From positions 1 to 64,000 of the forward strand of contig CABQJV010000007.1 in NCBI GenBank assembly GCA_902464565.1: DNA of 64,000 nucleotides, given 5' to 3'. The position numbers and the translations under genes were made by a program. Source of the DNA: an uncultured Collinsella sp. Lineage in GTDB: Bacteria; Actinomycetota; Coriobacteriia; Coriobacteriales; Coriobacteriaceae. Below, piece by piece: positions 33,923 to 44,586 of the stretch; position 1 is the first letter of the stretch, and each line of letters starts with the position of its first letter. The notes beneath the pieces are model-generated. The model was not told where the DNA came from. It was given only the letters and a program-made list of their open reading frames with translations, and made no database searches.

Positions 33923-34738
33923 TTAGCTGTGGCGGTACTCGGCGATGATGAAGTCGATATCGGTTTGGAGCGTGTCCAGGTTTGCCAGGCGCTCTTTGTC
34001 GGCAGGGCGCGTGCGATAGTAGTACGGCGTCATCTGGAACACCGCCTCGATATCGGCCTGGGTCTGAAGCGTAATATTCGCAGACACCCGCTGCGTTCCG
34101 ACTAACTCGAGCTCGGTGGTCTTCGGCAGCTTCTCATCGTTAAGGTACGGCGTGTCGTAGAGCACCTCCTTAAGCCCAAAGAGATGACGGGCGCCCGGCA
34201 CCACGGTGTAGAGCGAGCCCTCTGGCGCCAGCACGCGGGCAAATTCGCGCTCGTTAAAGGGAGCAAAGAGCTCGGTCACCATATCGAAGGCGCCATCGGC
34301 CACGGGGATATCCTTCATGTTGGCTACGAAATAGGCTACATCGCCGCGCTTGGCGGCCAGGCGAACCATCTCTTTGCCCAAGTCGAAACCGTAAGCATCC
34401 ACGCCCGGCACCGCGCCCATGGCGCTGGTGTAGTAGCCCTCGCCGCAGCAAATATCGAGCAGCGTCATGGGATCTTTCGTAAACGCGGCGCGCCCAGACA
34501 CCTGCTTGCGCACCAGCTCAACCATCGCATCGCGCAACGGCGCATAGTATCCACGGTTCAGAAAGTCACGACGGCTGCGTGCCTGCGACTTGGGATCGCC
34601 CATGGAGTCGCCGCTCTTGGACGAACGTAGTAGATATAGATAGCCCTCGCGAGCTCGGTCAAACCGGTGTCCGCCCGCACATGCAGCACCACGCTCGTCG
34701 TCCACCAACGGCTCATGGCAAACGGGACACAACAACAT
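33923..34738 (-). CDS. rlmA: 23S rRNA (guanine-745/748 N1)-methyltransferase family
   Basis: 271 residues. N-terminal zinc finger CPVCHEPL...CAGGHRFDRAREGYLYLL is specific for RlmA/TlrB enzymes, followed by a Rossmann SAM domain (LLDICCGEGYYTSAM, YGFDLGKEM). E. coli RlmA modifies G745 and Gram-positive TlrB modifies G748 (tylosin tolerance); which base this acts on is open. AAGGAG precedes ATG 34738. Ends at a hairpin repeat. Confidence 0.9.
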   Translation of the reverse strand: MLLCPVCHEPLVDDERGAACAGGHRFDRAREGYLYLLRSSKSGDSMGDPKSQARSRRDFLNRGYYAPLRDAMVELVRKQVSGRAAFTKDPMTLLDICCGEGYYTSAMGAVPGVDAYGFDLGKEMVRLAAKRGDVAYFVANMKDIPVADGAFDMVTELFAPFNEREFARVLAPEGSLYTVVPGARHLFGLKEVLYDTPYLNDEKLPKTTELELVGTQRVSANITLQTQADIEAVFQMTPYYYRTRPADKERLANLDTLQTDIDFIIAEYRHS

Positions 34739-34794
34739 GGCAACTCCTTAGCGCGAACAACACAACGCTCACCATTGTCGCACGCCTTCCCCAC

Positions 34795-34852
34795 CTAGTC
34801 ATTGGGGACGTTCTTAAATGACTAGTCGTTTAAGAACGTCCCCAATGACTAG
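34795..34852. repeat. GGGGAC long hairpin, copy A
   Basis: Perfect 24-bp arms (CTAGTCATTGGGGACGTTCT... and its complement) around a 10-nt loop. A decayed second copy lies at 58304-58361. Sits in the divergent promoter region between rlmA and the MATE gene. Confidence 0.9.
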
Positions 34853-34916
34853 TCGATTAGGAGTATCATCATCTGCGCAAATAAGCACGAAAGAGCATAT
34901 TAGAGATTGAGAGCGT

Positions 34917-36299
34917 ATGGCTGACACCGTATCTAAGCACATTGACATGACCACCGGCTCGCTGTGGCGCAATATTCCCCTGTTCGCCTTCCCCGTGGCC
35001 GCCACGAGCATCTTGGAGCAGCTGTCGAACCTCATCGCCACGGTCATTATCGGTAACTTCTCGGGCGATCAGGGAACCCTCGCCATGGCGGCGGTCGGCT
35101 CCAATGTTCCGCTTACCAGCCTTATGCTCAACCTGTTTATTGGCATGTCGCTTGGCTCCAACGTGGTCATCGCCAACGCTATCGGCCGCAACGATCAGAA
35201 CATGGTCAAACGCGCCGTCCATACCTCGATTTTAATGGCACTCGTGGGCTTTGTCGTCATCGCACTGGGCGAGATCTTTGCCGAGCCCATGCTCGCCGCG
35301 CTCAACGTTCCCGCCGAGACCATGCCGCTCGCCTCACTCTATCTGCGCGTCTTTTTGCTCAGCATGCCCTCGATCTTGCTCTACAACTTTGAGGCCGCGA
35401 TCTTCCGCTCCGTCGGCATCACGCGCATGCCGCTGCAGGCGCTTGCCGTGTCCACCGTCCTCAACATTGGCCTGGATCTCATCTTTGTCCCTGTGCTCCA
35501 CTGGGGTGTCGCGGGCGTCGCCATCGCCACCGCCATCGCCTACACCGTCAGCGCCGCCACGCTCTTTATCCGCCTGCTCAAGACCGACTCCGTCGTCCGC
35601 GTCACCCTACGCGACCTGGCTATCGACCCCGTCGCCCTCAAGCGCATCGTCAAGATCGGCCTGCCCGCCGGCATCCAAAGCGCTGTCTTTGCCGTCGCCA
35701 ACATCATCATCCAGTCTGCCATCAACAGCCTGGGCACCGAGGTCATGGCGGCCTCGAGCGCCGCCATGAGCCTGGAGTACGTGTGCTACAACCTGCTCAA
35801 CAGCTTTAGCCAGGCTTGCACCACCTTTGTGGGACAAAACCACGGTGCCCGCCAGATCGATCGCTGCACCAAAACGCTTAAGGTCTGCCTGGTCGAAGGC
35901 GGTATCGTTGCACTCACCACGATCATCGTTATTGTCGGCCTGGGACGCGAGATCTTGTCGCTGTTCAACAGCGACCCCAACATCGTCTCGATCGGCTATA
36001 TCCGCGTGTGTTCGATCTTCCCGGCGTACGCCTTTAGCATGTTCTACGAAAACATGTCAGGCTACCTGCGCGGCTTTGGTATCTCGCTCACGCCCGCCCT
36101 CATCACCATGATCTGCGTCTGCGGCATCCGCTTCTATTGGGTGTTCTGCGTGTTCCCGCACTTCCGCACCTTTGCGAGCATCATGATGGTCTACCCCATC
36201 AGCCTGGGCACCACGGCGTTCTTTATGGTCGTGGCGGTGCTACTCTGCCACCCGGCACGCACCTATCGCGCCACCCAAGCCAAAGCGACTGCCCGCTAA
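34917..36299 (+). CDS. MATE family efflux transporter
   Basis: 460 residues with 12 predicted helices in two halves. N-terminal FPVAATSILEQLSNLIATVIIG and central FVGQNHGARQIDR are typical of NorM/DinF-like MATE exporters, which expel cationic drugs or metabolites with Na+ or H+. Modest ribosome binding site (GAGATTGAGAG). A 58-bp perfect hairpin lies 64 nt upstream and may affect its expression. Substrate unknown. Confidence 0.92.
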   Translation: MADTVSKHIDMTTGSLWRNIPLFAFPVAATSILEQLSNLIATVIIGNFSGDQGTLAMAAVGSNVPLTSLMLNLFIGMSLGSNVVIANAIGRNDQNMVKRAVHTSILMALVGFVVIALGEIFAEPMLAALNVPAETMPLASLYLRVFLLSMPSILLYNFEAAIFRSVGITRMPLQALAVSTVLNIGLDLIFVPVLHWGVAGVAIATAIAYTVSAATLFIRLLKTDSVVRVTLRDLAIDPVALKRIVKIGLPAGIQSAVFAVANIIIQSAINSLGTEVMAASSAAMSLEYVCYNLLNSFSQACTTFVGQNHGARQIDRCTKTLKVCLVEGGIVALTTIIVIVGLGREILSLFNSDPNIVSIGYIRVCSIFPAYAFSMFYENMSGYLRGFGISLTPALITMICVCGIRFYWVFCVFPHFRTFASIMMVYPISLGTTAFFMVVAVLLCHPARTYRATQAKATAR

Positions 36300-36326
36300 A
36301 CACCGCACTCAACGCCACGCCAGTCA

Positions 36327-37193
36327 TTAATTGACAATATGTGAGCTCATATAGTCGATAAAGCGCCTCGTGGCGATAGGCATGGTGTCCCAGCTGCGCC
36401 AGGCCGCCACTACGTCGCGCGAGGGGGCGTGCACGATGGGACGTACGCGAATATCGGCACGCATGCCCTCCACAGTACGACGGTAGAGCATACTCACGCC
36501 TAGGCCCTCCTCCACCATCGCCATGATGGTGTAGTCGTCGGTGACCTCGCTCGTCACATGCGGCGACAGCCCATGCGCCGCAAATGCATCGAGCACCAGG
36601 CTCTGTTCGCCCTCATCCAGCAGCACAAACGACTCGGACGCCAGGTCGGCGAGCGTCACCTTCTCCTTTGCCGTCAGCGGATGCGCGGCCGGCAACAATG
36701 CCACCAACTCGTCGTGATAGACCACGCGCTTCTCGAGCCCAGCGGTAAATCCGCGTGCCGTAAAGCAAAAATCAACCACGCCATCGTGCACCCACTGGGC
36801 GTTGCGCGTGTAATCGCCCTGCTTGAGGGTAAAGTGCACGCCCGGGTGCAGCGCACCAAAGTCGCGGATCACACGCGGTAACACGGTACGACTCACGTTG
36901 GTAAACGTCGCAATGCGAATATCAGACGACGAAAGCCCCAGCAGCTCCTGGCGCTTGCCCTCGAGCTCGGCCTCGGCGGTCACAATCTGGCGCAGGTACG
37001 GCAGATATTGTTTACCGTCGCGCGTAAGCGAAACGCCCTGCTTACCGCGCTCGATAAGCGTGGTGCCCAGCTCACGCTCGAGCGCCTTAACGGCCTGGCT
37101 CACCGCGCTTTGCGTATAGCCCAGCTCGTCCGCCGCGCCCTTAAGACTTCCGCGATCGACCACCATACAAACAATCTGATACCGCGATGCCAT
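36327..37193 (-). CDS. LysR family transcriptional regulator
   Basis: 288 residues: HTH SLKGAADELGYTQSAVSQAV and effector domain with DDYTIMAMVEEGLGVSML, which matches the LysR at 1717-2574 and marks a paralog. GGAGG 4 nt before the ATG. Divergent from an EamA transporter, so both LysR/EamA pairs in this window share the same design. Confidence 0.92.
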   Translation of the reverse strand: MASRYQIVCMVVDRGSLKGAADELGYTQSAVSQAVKALERELGTTLIERGKQGVSLTRDGKQYLPYLRQIVTAEAELEGKRQELLGLSSSDIRIATFTNVSRTVLPRVIRDFGALHPGVHFTLKQGDYTRNAQWVHDGVVDFCFTARGFTAGLEKRVVYHDELVALLPAAHPLTAKEKVTLADLASESFVLLDEGEQSLVLDAFAAHGLSPHVTSEVTDDYTIMAMVEEGLGVSMLYRRTVEGMRADIRVRPIVHAPSRDVVAAWRSWDTMPIATRRFIDYMSSHIVN

Positions 37194-37350
37194 CGTGCCT
37201 CCACATCAATGCAGCCGTAAAACGTTTTGCCAGGGCTTTTTCTGCCTACTTTAGCGTTTCTTAATCATACTGAAGATACATTCGCTTTACTACATCCAAA
37301 TCTGGGAGCAGAATCTTTTTACGAAACCGTTCTGTAACAAAAGGAGCCCC

Positions 37351-38253
37351 ATGGATCGCAAAAAAGCAATCGCGCTCTCATTTTCCGTTCCCGTCGCATG
37401 GGGCTTTTCGTACCCTCTCATGAAGATCGGCATGGACAGCATGAACGCCACGAGTATCGTTGCGCTGCGCTGCATCATCGCCTTTGTGGCCTGTCTGCTA
37501 CTCTTCCACAAGCGCGCGTTCCGCCTCAACCGCGACCTTATGGTCCGCGCCGCCATCATCGGCGCCATTATGGCAACCGAGCTCACCTGCATGTGCCTGG
37601 GCTCCAGCCTCACCTCCGCCTCCACCGCCGGCTTTTTGCAAAGCCTGACGGTCCTGATTGTGCCGTTTGCCAACGCCGCCCTGCTGCGTCGCGCCCCCGA
37701 GCGCAAAGTGCTCGTCGGCACCGCCATCGTCACCTGCGGTATGTTGTTGCTCTCGGGCGCCGACTTTACCAGCCTGAACCCGGGCGCACTCATCATGCTG
37801 CTCTCCGCCTTTGTCTATGCCGGGCACATCATTGTCGCCAAGCGCTTTGTCGAAGAAGTCGATCCGCTTGCTCTGGGCGTTTGGCAGCTGGGCTTTGGCG
37901 GCCTGTTCTCGGGCATTGCCGCATGCGTCTTTGGCGGCTTCACGCTTCCCAGCACGCCCAGCGAAATCGTGGTCGTCGTCGCGCTCGCACTCATCTGCTC
38001 TGCCTACGGTTTTATCACCCAGACGCTCGTGCAGCCCCACGTGCCCGCCGAGACCACCGGCTTCGCCTTCTCGCTCGAGCCGGTCTGCTCCGCCGTCTTT
38101 TCGTTCTTCCTGGTCGGCGAGGTCCTGAGCCCCATCGCCTTCCTGGGTGCAGCTCTCATCCTCACCGGCGTCATGGTGGCAACCGTCGAGCTTCCGCGCC
38201 TCCGCACACATGGACAGGCTCGCATGGCAGGAGCGCCCGAGCACGTCTCGTAG
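37351..38253 (+). CDS. EamA/DMT family transporter
   Basis: 300 residues, ten helices in two EamA repeats. LEPVCSAVFSFFLVGEVLS in the second repeat is the usual signature. ATG 37351 has AAAGGAG at 4 nt. Divergent from the LysR gene, and probably its target. Related to, but clearly distinct from, the exporter at 2693. Confidence 0.9.
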   Translation: MDRKKAIALSFSVPVAWGFSYPLMKIGMDSMNATSIVALRCIIAFVACLLLFHKRAFRLNRDLMVRAAIIGAIMATELTCMCLGSSLTSASTAGFLQSLTVLIVPFANAALLRRAPERKVLVGTAIVTCGMLLLSGADFTSLNPGALIMLLSAFVYAGHIIVAKRFVEEVDPLALGVWQLGFGGLFSGIAACVFGGFTLPSTPSEIVVVVALALICSAYGFITQTLVQPHVPAETTGFAFSLEPVCSAVFSFFLVGEVLSPIAFLGAALILTGVMVATVELPRLRTHGQARMAGAPEHVS

Positions 38254-38341
38254 ACCCCACTCTTCATACAGCCGCGGCATAAAGGCAACCGGTGCGCCTT
38301 TACAATAGATGCCAGCAGAGCATCTGACGTAAAGGAGCCCC

Positions 38342-39067
38342 ATGGACGCCGCGACCCGCGACCGCAACATAGCAACTTGGTTGGGCGATGCGCCGCAGCC
38401 GGTACGTGACACTACGAACCAGCTGCTCGAGCGCATCGCCCTTTTGCGTGCCGAGCAGACTATCTACCCGGCACAAGACGACATCCTCAATGCCCTCGCC
38501 TACACACCGGCCGACCAGGTCAAGGTTGTCATCTTGGGTCAAGACCCCTATCACGGACCCAACCAGGCAATGGGGCTGTCGTTCTCGGTCCCCGCGACGC
38601 AAACCAAGTTGCCGCCGAGCCTGCGCAACATCTATAAGGAACTCAAAGCCGATCTGGGTTGCCCCATTCCCGCCACAGGAGATCTAACGCCATGGGCACA
38701 ACAGGGCGTCCTGCTTCTCAACACTACGCTCACCGTGCGCGAACACGCCGCGAACTCGCACGCCAAACTGGGCTGGAGCACGCTCACCGACTATGTTATC
38801 GAACGCTGCTGCCAGCTGCCCCAACCGGTAGTCTTTTTGGCATGGGGCCGCTTTGCCCAGCAGATGGTCGAAGGCAAGCTCGCCGCTACCGGCGCGGGCA
38901 AGGCAACCGGCAAGTTCTGTCTGGCCTCTACGCACCCCTCGCCGCTTTCGGCCAACCGTGCCACGGCAGAACTCCCCGCTTTTATGGGGTCGCGCCCCTT
39001 CTCTGCCGCCAATCGGCTACTCGAACAGCACGGCTCGACCCCCGTCAACTGGACTTGCATCGGCTAA
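38342..39067 (+). CDS. ung: uracil-DNA glycosylase
   Basis: 241 residues, family 1 UDG that removes uracil from DNA. Active-site GQDPYHGPNQAMGLSFSV (water-activating Asp), LLLNTTLTV, and the HPSPLS motif with catalytic His are intact. AAAGGAG 4 nt before ATG. Normal length (E. coli 229). Confidence 0.96.
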   Translation: MDAATRDRNIATWLGDAPQPVRDTTNQLLERIALLRAEQTIYPAQDDILNALAYTPADQVKVVILGQDPYHGPNQAMGLSFSVPATQTKLPPSLRNIYKELKADLGCPIPATGDLTPWAQQGVLLLNTTLTVREHAANSHAKLGWSTLTDYVIERCCQLPQPVVFLAWGRFAQQMVEGKLAATGAGKATGKFCLASTHPSPLSANRATAELPAFMGSRPFSAANRLLEQHGSTPVNWTCIG

Positions 39068-39082
39068 AAATCGATACATCAA

Positions 39083-39116
39083 AAACGCGCCCGACGGCTT
39101 TCCATCGGGCGCGTTT
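39083..39116. terminator. terminator between ung and SDR gene
   Basis: 12-bp stem AAACGCGCCCGA / TCGGGCGCGTTT shared by convergent genes. Confidence 0.8.
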
Positions 39117-39117
39117 C

Positions 39118-39798
39118 CTATTCGGGCCAAATAAATTGCGTGCGGCCGGCCTCGCCGCCATCGATCAGCAGGCTCTGCCCGGTCATAAACCGGTTGGTCA
39201 CGCCCACAAAGCAGATCCACTCGGCAATCTCTTGGGCGGTGGCCCAGCGTTTAAGCGGCGTGAGCTCCATAATCTGGTTCCACAGGTGCTCGTCTTCCAT
39301 CACGCAACGGTTGAGCGGCGTGATAACGCCGCCCGGGTCCACACTGTTGGCGATGGCCTGCGGCGCCAGGCGGTTTGCAAGGTTCTTGGTGTAGGCGATA
39401 ACGCCGCCCTTGCTGGCGGCATAGGCGGGAAACTCCGATCCCGTATGCCCACTCGCGGACCCCACATTGACCACGGATTTGATAGTCGGCGCCGGCTTGG
39501 CGGCAAGCCCCTCCCCCGCAAAGGCGTAGTGCTCGGTCACGTTGATGGTGCCATACAGGTTGGCGGCGATGTCGTCGGCCGAATCCTGCGTACCGGCAAC
39601 GTTCACGATTACCTGAGGTTCAAGATCGCCTGGAAACGAGTTAGGCTCGCGGACATCAACGATCAGATGGCGGTAGCGCTCGTGTTCGATCGCCGCCGGC
39701 AGTAGATCAAAGCCCACGACCTCGTGGCCCTCGTCCAAAAAGCGCTGTACGCACGCAGCTCCGATACCGCCCGAAGCGCCCGTGATCAAAACCCGCAT
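39118..39798 (-). CDS. short-chain dehydrogenase/reductase
   Basis: 226 residues with GASGGIG cofactor loop at 7-13, NVAG, catalytic Ser region VGSASG and YAASK, and DPGGVITPL near the substrate lid. Acidic FDLLP after beta-2 suggests NAD(H). Nine nucleotides after the VUT transporter gene, so same operon. Substrate unknown; it does not resemble the Collinsella 7-beta-hydroxysteroid dehydrogenase beyond the family fold. Confidence 0.85.
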   Translation of the reverse strand: MRVLITGASGGIGAACVQRFLDEGHEVVGFDLLPAAIEHERYRHLIVDVREPNSFPGDLEPQVIVNVAGTQDSADDIAANLYGTINVTEHYAFAGEGLAAKPAPTIKSVVNVGSASGHTGSEFPAYAASKGGVIAYTKNLANRLAPQAIANSVDPGGVITPLNRCVMEDEHLWNQIMELTPLKRWATAQEIAEWICFVGVTNRFMTGQSLLIDGGEAGRTQFIWPE

Positions 39799-39807
39799 AC
39801 TTGCTCC

Positions 39808-40530
39808 TTAGGCGGTTGCGTGGCGCTCGAGGTACTCGGAGCCCACATTCTCGCGCTCCCAGCCGCGCACGACCTTGTAGCCCACAGGGCTCAGGAAGAC
39901 CTCGCATAGCAGCTCGGCAACAGCACCCGTCAGCGAGCACATAAGGACCTGCACCCAGGTCCAACCAAAGAACGTGTGGCTCACTACAATGGCAAAGACC
40001 AGGTTGTCGATAAACTGGCCAACACCCGTAGACACATAGGAGCGGAAGGCAAAGCTCGCAAAGTTATTCTTTTTGAGCATACGGCCAAGCGACTGGTTGA
40101 GCGTGGAGTTAACCACGGCAGAAACGAGCATGGCAAGCGACGAGCCAAGCACCACGTACCAGGTGCCACCGATGGTGGCGTTAAGGGCAGTATTGACCTC
40201 GATCATACCCGTGTCGTAGTAAGCGCCCCACATGCCGGGCGTGAGCGAGCATGCCCAAAAGCACAGGCTCACGGCCAGGTTGACCAGCAGCGCGAGGATA
40301 GAGATTTTGATGGATGCCTTGGCGCCAAAGCGCTTGCAAATCATGTCCTGGCACAAAAACGAAACCCAGCTCACCACAAAGCCACAGTCGAGCGCCAGAT
40401 ACGGTAGGCTGATGAGTTCTTTGTTGGCCAGCAGGTTCATCATGATGACGCTCACGAAAAACAGCGAAACCGTTGCCGCGGGAATGCTCCGCAACAGGAC
40501 CTTGTAGTCCTCCATGACCTTCTTGATCAT
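39808..40530 (-). CDS. VUT family queuosine-precursor transporter (YhhQ-like)
   Basis: 240 residues, six or seven helices. The Vut_1 pattern is seen in DCGFVVSWVSFLCQDMICKRFGAKAS and STGVGQFIDNLVFAI. Family members such as YhhQ import queuosine precursors (preQ0/preQ1) for tRNA modification. AAAGGAG 6 nt before ATG 40530. A hairpin lies 28 nt upstream, but the loop does not clearly match a preQ1 aptamer. First gene of a pair with the SDR. Confidence 0.85.
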   Translation of the reverse strand: MIKKVMEDYKVLLRSIPAATVSLFFVSVIMMNLLANKELISLPYLALDCGFVVSWVSFLCQDMICKRFGAKASIKISILALLVNLAVSLCFWACSLTPGMWGAYYDTGMIEVNTALNATIGGTWYVVLGSSLAMLVSAVVNSTLNQSLGRMLKKNNFASFAFRSYVSTGVGQFIDNLVFAIVVSHTFFGWTWVQVLMCSLTGAVAELLCEVFLSPVGYKVVRGWERENVGSEYLERHATA

Positions 40531-40557
40531 TATGTACTCCTTTGGTTTTAGGTTTAA

Positions 40558-40586
40558 CGAGCAGGATATCGGACCCGAACTGCTCG
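40558..40586 (-). promoter_or_regulatory. leader hairpin of the VUT gene, doubtful preQ1 element
   Basis: CGAGCAG / CTGCTCG stem with a 15-nt loop, followed by an A-rich tail (TTAAACCTAAAACC) running into the ribosome binding site. Position and A-rich tail resemble class I preQ1 riboswitches, but the expected loop consensus is not met. Confidence 0.2.
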
Positions 40587-40686
40587 GACGCCCCGGTCTT
40601 GAGACGACGGTGGGTATGATAGCCGCTCACACGGCATCAGGCAAGCAAACGGCGCGGCAGCCCCGCAGGACCACCGCGCCGATGCG

Positions 40687-42300
<1,614 letters not shown>

Positions 42301-42445
42301 GCGGATCCTTTCTTGCATTGAGTGCATTACGTCGTTGTAACCGTACTATTGTAGCCGCGAAATCCCGCTCTAGGGCGCCTATCAGGACAAATTCATCAGT
42401 TGGGGCCAGGGTAGCCGGCCCAATCAGTATTTGCCTCTTGCATAA

Positions 42446-42490
42446 CTGTATATAGTGTATATATACTGTGCTTACCGGTTATATACACGT
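42446..42490. promoter_or_regulatory. TATA-rich palindromes before gntR
   Basis: GTATATATAC (42457-42466) is a perfect palindrome flanked by the related CTGTATATAG and TTATATACAC. Likely autoregulatory operator of the YtrA-type repressor gene 26 nt downstream. Confidence 0.5.
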
Positions 42491-42515
42491 GTAGCCCAAC
42501 AGCTAAGGAGCCGCT

Positions 42516-42896
42516 GTGGACATCATCCTATCCAATTCGAGCGACAAGCCCATCTACGAGCAGATAACCTCGCAGGTCAAAGCCCAGATCCTTTCGGGTA
42601 CGCTCGCTGCGGGAGCCAAACTCCCCAGCATCCGTGCACTCGCGAGCGATCTTGGCGTGAGCGTCATCACCACCAAGCGCGCCTACGCCGACCTGGAGCA
42701 GCTCGGGTTTATCTGCACCGTGCAGGGCAAGGGCTGTTTTGTCGCCGAGGGCAACCAGGAGCTTTTGCGCGAAAACCAGCTCTGCCATATCGAAGAGCTG
42801 CTTGCGAAAGCGGCAAGCCAAGCCGAAGCCTTGGGCGTCACGCGCGACAAACTGCACGAGATGCTCGACCTGGTAGCCCCCGAAACCATGCAGTAG
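42516..42896 (+). CDS. GntR family regulator, YtrA type
   Basis: 126 residues: winged HTH (IYEQITSQVKAQILSGTLAAGAKLPS type start, then VSVITTKRAYADLEQLGF) and a short dimerisation tail, as in YtrA repressors of ABC transporter operons. GTG 42516 has AAGGAG at 5 nt. First gene of a three-gene unit with an ABC ATPase and permease; probably represses all three via the palindromes upstream. Confidence 0.92.
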   Translation: MDIILSNSSDKPIYEQITSQVKAQILSGTLAAGAKLPSIRALASDLGVSVITTKRAYADLEQLGFICTVQGKGCFVAEGNQELLRENQLCHIEELLAKAASQAEALGVTRDKLHEMLDLVAPETMQ

Positions 42897-42919
42897 TCAT
42901 CTGCAAGAAAGGCTATACC

Positions 42920-43801
42920 ATGCAAAACTTGCTTGAACTCAAAGGCATCTCACGCACCGTAAGCGACCGCTTTTCGCTGCGTGATATCACGCTCGCTGTG
43001 GAGCCCGGCCAGATCGTTGGCTTTGTGGGCGCAAATGGCGCCGGCAAAACGACGACCATTCGAGCCGCGCTCGGGCTTATCAAACTCGATGCCGGCGAGG
43101 TGCACCTGTTTGGGCAGCGCTGTGGCGCCGACGCACCCGATGAAGCGCAGCGCTGCTTGCGCACCCGTGTCGGCCTCGTGCTGGACACGTGTCCTTTCCC
43201 TTCCACGCTCAAGGTGACCGAAGTTGAGGCACTCGTAAGCCCGGCATACCCCACCTGGAGCCACGACACCTTCGCTAGCCTCATCGACCGGTTTGGCTTG
43301 AATCCCAAGGCAAAGGTCAAGGATCTCTCCCGCGGCATGGGCATGAAACTGCAGCTTGCCTGTGCACTCAGCCACAATGCCAAGCTGCTCGTTTTGGACG
43401 AAGCCACCGCGGGCCTCGATCCCATGGCACGCGAGGAACTGCTTGATGAGCTGCTTGCCTTTGTCGCCGACGGCCAGCACAGCGTGCTGCTCTCGAGCCA
43501 CATTACGTCCGACCTCGATCGCACCGCTGATCGTGTCATTTGCATCGATAATGGCTCGATTATTTTTGACCTGCCGCGTGAGGATATTACCGACCGCGCT
43601 GGCATCGCCCACTGTACCCAAGCACAGGCCGCCGAGCTTATGGCTTGCGTCGAAGGCGCCCATGCCGTCCACCACGCCTATAGCGTGGACGTGCTCGTGC
43701 CCAACCGTCGCGAAACGCTCGAGGCCTTCCCCGAGATTCCCTGCGATCGGGCAACCATTGACGACTATCTACGCCTCACACTGAAAGGGGCTTCGAAATG
43801 A
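42920..43801 (+). CDS. ABC transporter ATP-binding protein
   Basis: 293 residues. Walker A GANGAGKTTTIRA, signature LSRGMGMKLQLACAL (LSxGM form), Walker B LLVLDEATAGLD and the H-loop SSH. ATG 42920 has AAGAAAGG at 7 nt; the longer open frame upstream overlaps the gntR gene and is not used. Overlaps the permease by 4 nt. Likely exports a peptide or drug; YtrB-like. Confidence 0.92.
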   Translation: MQNLLELKGISRTVSDRFSLRDITLAVEPGQIVGFVGANGAGKTTTIRAALGLIKLDAGEVHLFGQRCGADAPDEAQRCLRTRVGLVLDTCPFPSTLKVTEVEALVSPAYPTWSHDTFASLIDRFGLNPKAKVKDLSRGMGMKLQLACALSHNAKLLVLDEATAGLDPMAREELLDELLAFVADGQHSVLLSSHITSDLDRTADRVICIDNGSIIFDLPREDITDRAGIAHCTQAQAAELMACVEGAHAVHHAYSVDVLVPNRRETLEAFPEIPCDRATIDDYLRLTLKGASK

Positions 43802-44496
43802 AACGCGCCTTTATGTCCGAGACCGCCATCATGCGCTCGTTTCTCCCGAGCATCGCGGGCGTCGGCCTGTTCATATTCGTCGTATTGACCCTTGCCAACG
43901 CGACAGACGGCGATTCCGGCATGAGCGCCGGCGCCTGTGCGGTCAGCGCAATGTCGCCCATCATAATCATGAACTCGCTAGCTGGCTACGATAACCAAAA
44001 CGGCTGGGAGCGTTATCGAGCAACGTTGCCCTTCTCGCGCAAAGACATTATTTGCGCACGCTACCTGTGCATCGTTGTCTTCTCGGTCGTCATGGCATGC
44101 GCGGCTACGCTTCTGAACATCCTCGCCCTTCCGCTCTTCGATCCCATGGGCATCCCTTCGACATGCCAGACGATCTTTGAAATCGCAACCGCCTCGGCAG
44201 CATCGATGCTCATCTCCCTCATGATGGTGTTCTTGGCACAGCCGCTGTTCTTCCGATTTGGACACATGGAGGCACTGCGCCTATCCGTTGGCCTGTTTGC
44301 CCTACTCGGATGCCTTACCATGGCAGCGCTGAGCTCCTCCAACCCCATCAGCAACTGGCTTATGTCGATTGCCGGGGCGAATCCCGATCCTGCCGTCCTT
44401 GGCTGTCTGTGTGCAGGAATTGCCGTACTGGCGCTCGCACTATGCGCAATCAGCTGCACCGTCAGCACCAAGGTTTATCGAGTACGCGATCTGTAG
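43798..44496 (+). CDS. ABC-2 type membrane permease
   Basis: 232 residues, six helices, of the ABC2_membrane_5 kind seen in YtrC/D or bacitracin-type exporters: FLPSIAGVGLFIFVVLTL first helix, and NGWERYRATLPFSRKDIICARY, the coupling segment common to this family. Start overlaps the ATPase stop (ATGA), so subunits are made together. Confidence 0.85.
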   Translation: MKRAFMSETAIMRSFLPSIAGVGLFIFVVLTLANATDGDSGMSAGACAVSAMSPIIIMNSLAGYDNQNGWERYRATLPFSRKDIICARYLCIVVFSVVMACAATLLNILALPLFDPMGIPSTCQTIFEIATASAASMLISLMMVFLAQPLFFRFGHMEALRLSVGLFALLGCLTMAALSSSNPISNWLMSIAGANPDPAVLGCLCAGIAVLALALCAISCTVSTKVYRVRDL

Positions 44497-44586
44497 CCAC
44501 GCGAGCCTCAATCCACGAAGGACGCGATCGCCGCCCCTCCCCGTAAATCCGTGACAAATGGCATATCCCCAGCGTGAGCCACCGTA

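Noticed and set aside
39118..39798. SDR as a hydroxysteroid dehydrogenase
   Set aside because: Tempting in a bile-acid-active organism, but only the general SDR motifs match and it is operonic with a VUT transporter.
40558..40586. preQ1 riboswitch upstream of the VUT transporter
   Set aside because: Hairpin and A-rich tail are in the right place, but the loop consensus is missing; kept only as a doubtful site.
42455..43801. 448-codon extension of the ABC ATPase frame
   Set aside because: Overlaps gntR in another frame; the ATPase start with a proper ribosome binding site is at 42920.
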